From the NCBI RefSeq assembly GCF_004916975.1, contig NZ_STGQ01000001.1, positions 396,993 to 460,992 on the forward strand: a stretch of DNA of 64,000 nt. Reading direction: 5' to 3'. The notes under the pieces were generated by a model. That model worked only from the letters and a program-made list of their open reading frames with translations. It did not search any database and was not told the DNA's origin. Shown piece after piece: positions 63,352 to 64,000 of the stretch (position 1 is the first letter of the stretch; every line of letters starts with the position of its first letter). A program made the translations under genes and the position numbers. Origin of the DNA: Paenibacillus dokdonensis. Lineage in GTDB: Bacteria; Bacillota; Bacilli; Paenibacillales; Paenibacillaceae.

Positions 63352-63366
63352 AATAAAGCGCTTTCT
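63352..63366 (+). promoter_or_regulatory. candidate cre site before the lipoprotein gene
   Basis: AATAAAGCGCTTTCT contains the perfect palindrome AAAGCGCTTT (63355-63364), close to the CcpA consensus but with A for G at the second position. It lies 70 bp upstream of the -10 box at 63435. Confidence 0.35.
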
Positions 63367-63434
63367 TTCGTTTTTATCCAAAAAAAGTTTTTGATTCTGA
63401 TATAAATGTGCTGGATTTTGACGTTTCGAGAAGG

Positions 63435-63440
63435 TATAAT
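63435..63440 (+). promoter_or_regulatory. -10 box of the BMP lipoprotein gene
   Basis: TATAAT at 63435-63440, 123 bp before the start. No strong -35 at 17 bp; TTGACG lies 11 bp upstream, too near. The 431-bp gap from 63132 also contains the inverted repeat TGTCA-n7-TGACA (63304-63320) and AATTGA-n7-TCAATT near 63488; nothing else is recognised. Confidence 0.4.
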
Positions 63441-63562
63441 CTGAAATGTGAAAAGTCCAACATTTGTACAAGCTCATTCCCGCAATTAATTGACCATAGA
63501 TCAATTGCTGGCTAAGCTGTACGAATGATAGGAAAGAATTCATTCTGGGGGGACAAATTTCA

Positions 63563-64000
63563 ATGAAAAAGATGTTCAAGTTGTCGCTGATCATGCTGCT
63601 CGCGTTTTCAGTCGTACTCGCTGGTTGCGGTAAAAAGAAAGAAGAGACAAATGCATCCGGCGGAGATTCTGCAGGGACTGCAAAGTCCAGTGTTAAAGTA
63701 GGTCTAGTAACTGACGTGGGCGGGGTTAATGATAAATCCTTTAACCAATCCGCTTGGGAAGCTCTTGAAGGATTGCAGAAGGAGAAAGGTATCGAAGTTC
63801 AATATCTGCAAAGTAAGTCCAAGGAAGATTATGTTACAAACCTGAACAAATACGTTAAAGGCAAATATGACCTCACTTGGGGTATCGGTTTTGACCTTGG
63901 CGAAGATATGAAAACCGTTGCAACCCAAAATCCGGATGCAAAACTGGCGATCATCGACGCTGTTGTAGATGCTCCTAACGTGCGTTCCGTAACTTTTGCT
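63563..64000 (+). CDS. BMP family lipoprotein (nucleoside-type ABC substrate-binding), 3' truncated by window
   Basis: At least 146 residues; the gene continues past the right edge. Signal peptide with lipobox (LAFSVVLAGC, Cys lipidated), Lys/Glu-rich linker, then the Bmp/Med fold: VKVGLVTDVGGVNDKSFNQS, WEALEGLQKEKGIEVQYLQS, DLTWGIGFDLGEDMKTVA and a following IIDAVVDAPNVRSVTF. The G-V-N-D-K-S-F-N-Q motif is diagnostic of the purine nucleoside-binding BMP group (BmpA, PnrA, YufN). Such proteins usually precede YufOPQ-type ATPase and permeases, which would lie beyond the window. ATG 63563 follows GGGGGG. Confidence 0.9.
   Translation, partial: MKKMFKLSLIMLLAFSVVLAGCGKKKEETNASGGDSAGTAKSSVKVGLVTDVGGVNDKSFNQSAWEALEGLQKEKGIEVQYLQSKSKEDYVTNLNKYVKGKYDLTWGIGFDLGEDMKTVATQNPDAKLAIIDAVVDAPNVRSVTFA

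Noticed and set aside
63181..63562. Purine riboswitch before the BMP lipoprotein
   Set aside because: No three-way junction core resembling the purine aptamer is present.

Overview
The window is a chromosomal segment from a low- to mid-GC Gram-positive, most probably a Paenibacillus. This rests on the gene repertoire and style: YesM/YesN-type two-component genes beside Lpl-type sugar permeases, strong GGAGG ribosome sites, frequent TTG and GTG starts, a Bacillus-like AraR regulon, ytqA-ytqB (mnmM), yjhB-type Nudix, and the infC-rpmI-rplT cluster with its leader. I see no rRNA, tRNA, prophage or CRISPR array. One insertion sequence (IS1182-type transposase) runs off the left edge.

Layout. 1-1.3 kb: IS1182 transposase, followed by about 500 bp of structured non-coding DNA. 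1.8-11.2 kb: mixed housekeeping and small genes (HD hydrolase, PgsA, two VOC proteins, SDR epimerase, SseB, small membrane proteins, TIM-barrel protein, SDR, HAD phosphatase, exported proteins). 11.3-19.3 kb: a DUF817 membrane protein, then a sugar-uptake module with a histidine kinase and a response regulator (minus strand) divergent from two permeases and a lipoprotein. The response regulator is broken by a single-base frameshift. 19.5-21.3 kb: cysK and a TIGR02206 membrane protein.

21.4-36.9 kb is the core of the window, an L-arabinose/arabinan island: araA, araR, araD, araB and egsA (araM); then, across a divergent regulatory region, a GH51 arabinofuranosidase, an AraNPQ-type ABC importer without its ATPase, a second GH51, a Cys-rich DUF6171 protein and a GH43 enzyme. 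Arabino-oligosaccharides would be imported, cut to L-arabinose and fed through ribulose and ribulose-5-P to xylulose-5-P. Palindromic AraR-type operators lie before araA and araD. A CcpA-type cre sits at the predicted start of the abfA transcript, beside a divergent ArsR-type regulator with a large C-terminal beta-rich domain.

37-48.9 kb: DUF72 protein, odhA-odhB (2-oxoglutarate dehydrogenase E1-E2), a rhodanese behind a CsoR/CstR-like palindrome, an LCP cell-wall ligase, a 52-residue unknown protein and a Nudix hydrolase separated by Fur-like boxes, an AEC transporter, ApbE, a SemiSWEET-like protein and two unknown cytosolic proteins. 49-58 kb: RecQ, a B12-binding radical SAM protein, a lysophospholipase, mannose-6-P isomerase, MnmM, YtqA and TrmB. 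58-64 kb: UgtP-like and processive GT2 glycosyltransferases, a PAP2 phosphatase, the L20-leader-infC-rpmI-rplT operon (infC apparently starting with AUC), and the start of a BMP-family lipoprotein cut by the right edge.

Gene limits were set by reading the sequence. Functions come from recognised motifs and family knowledge; no database search was possible.
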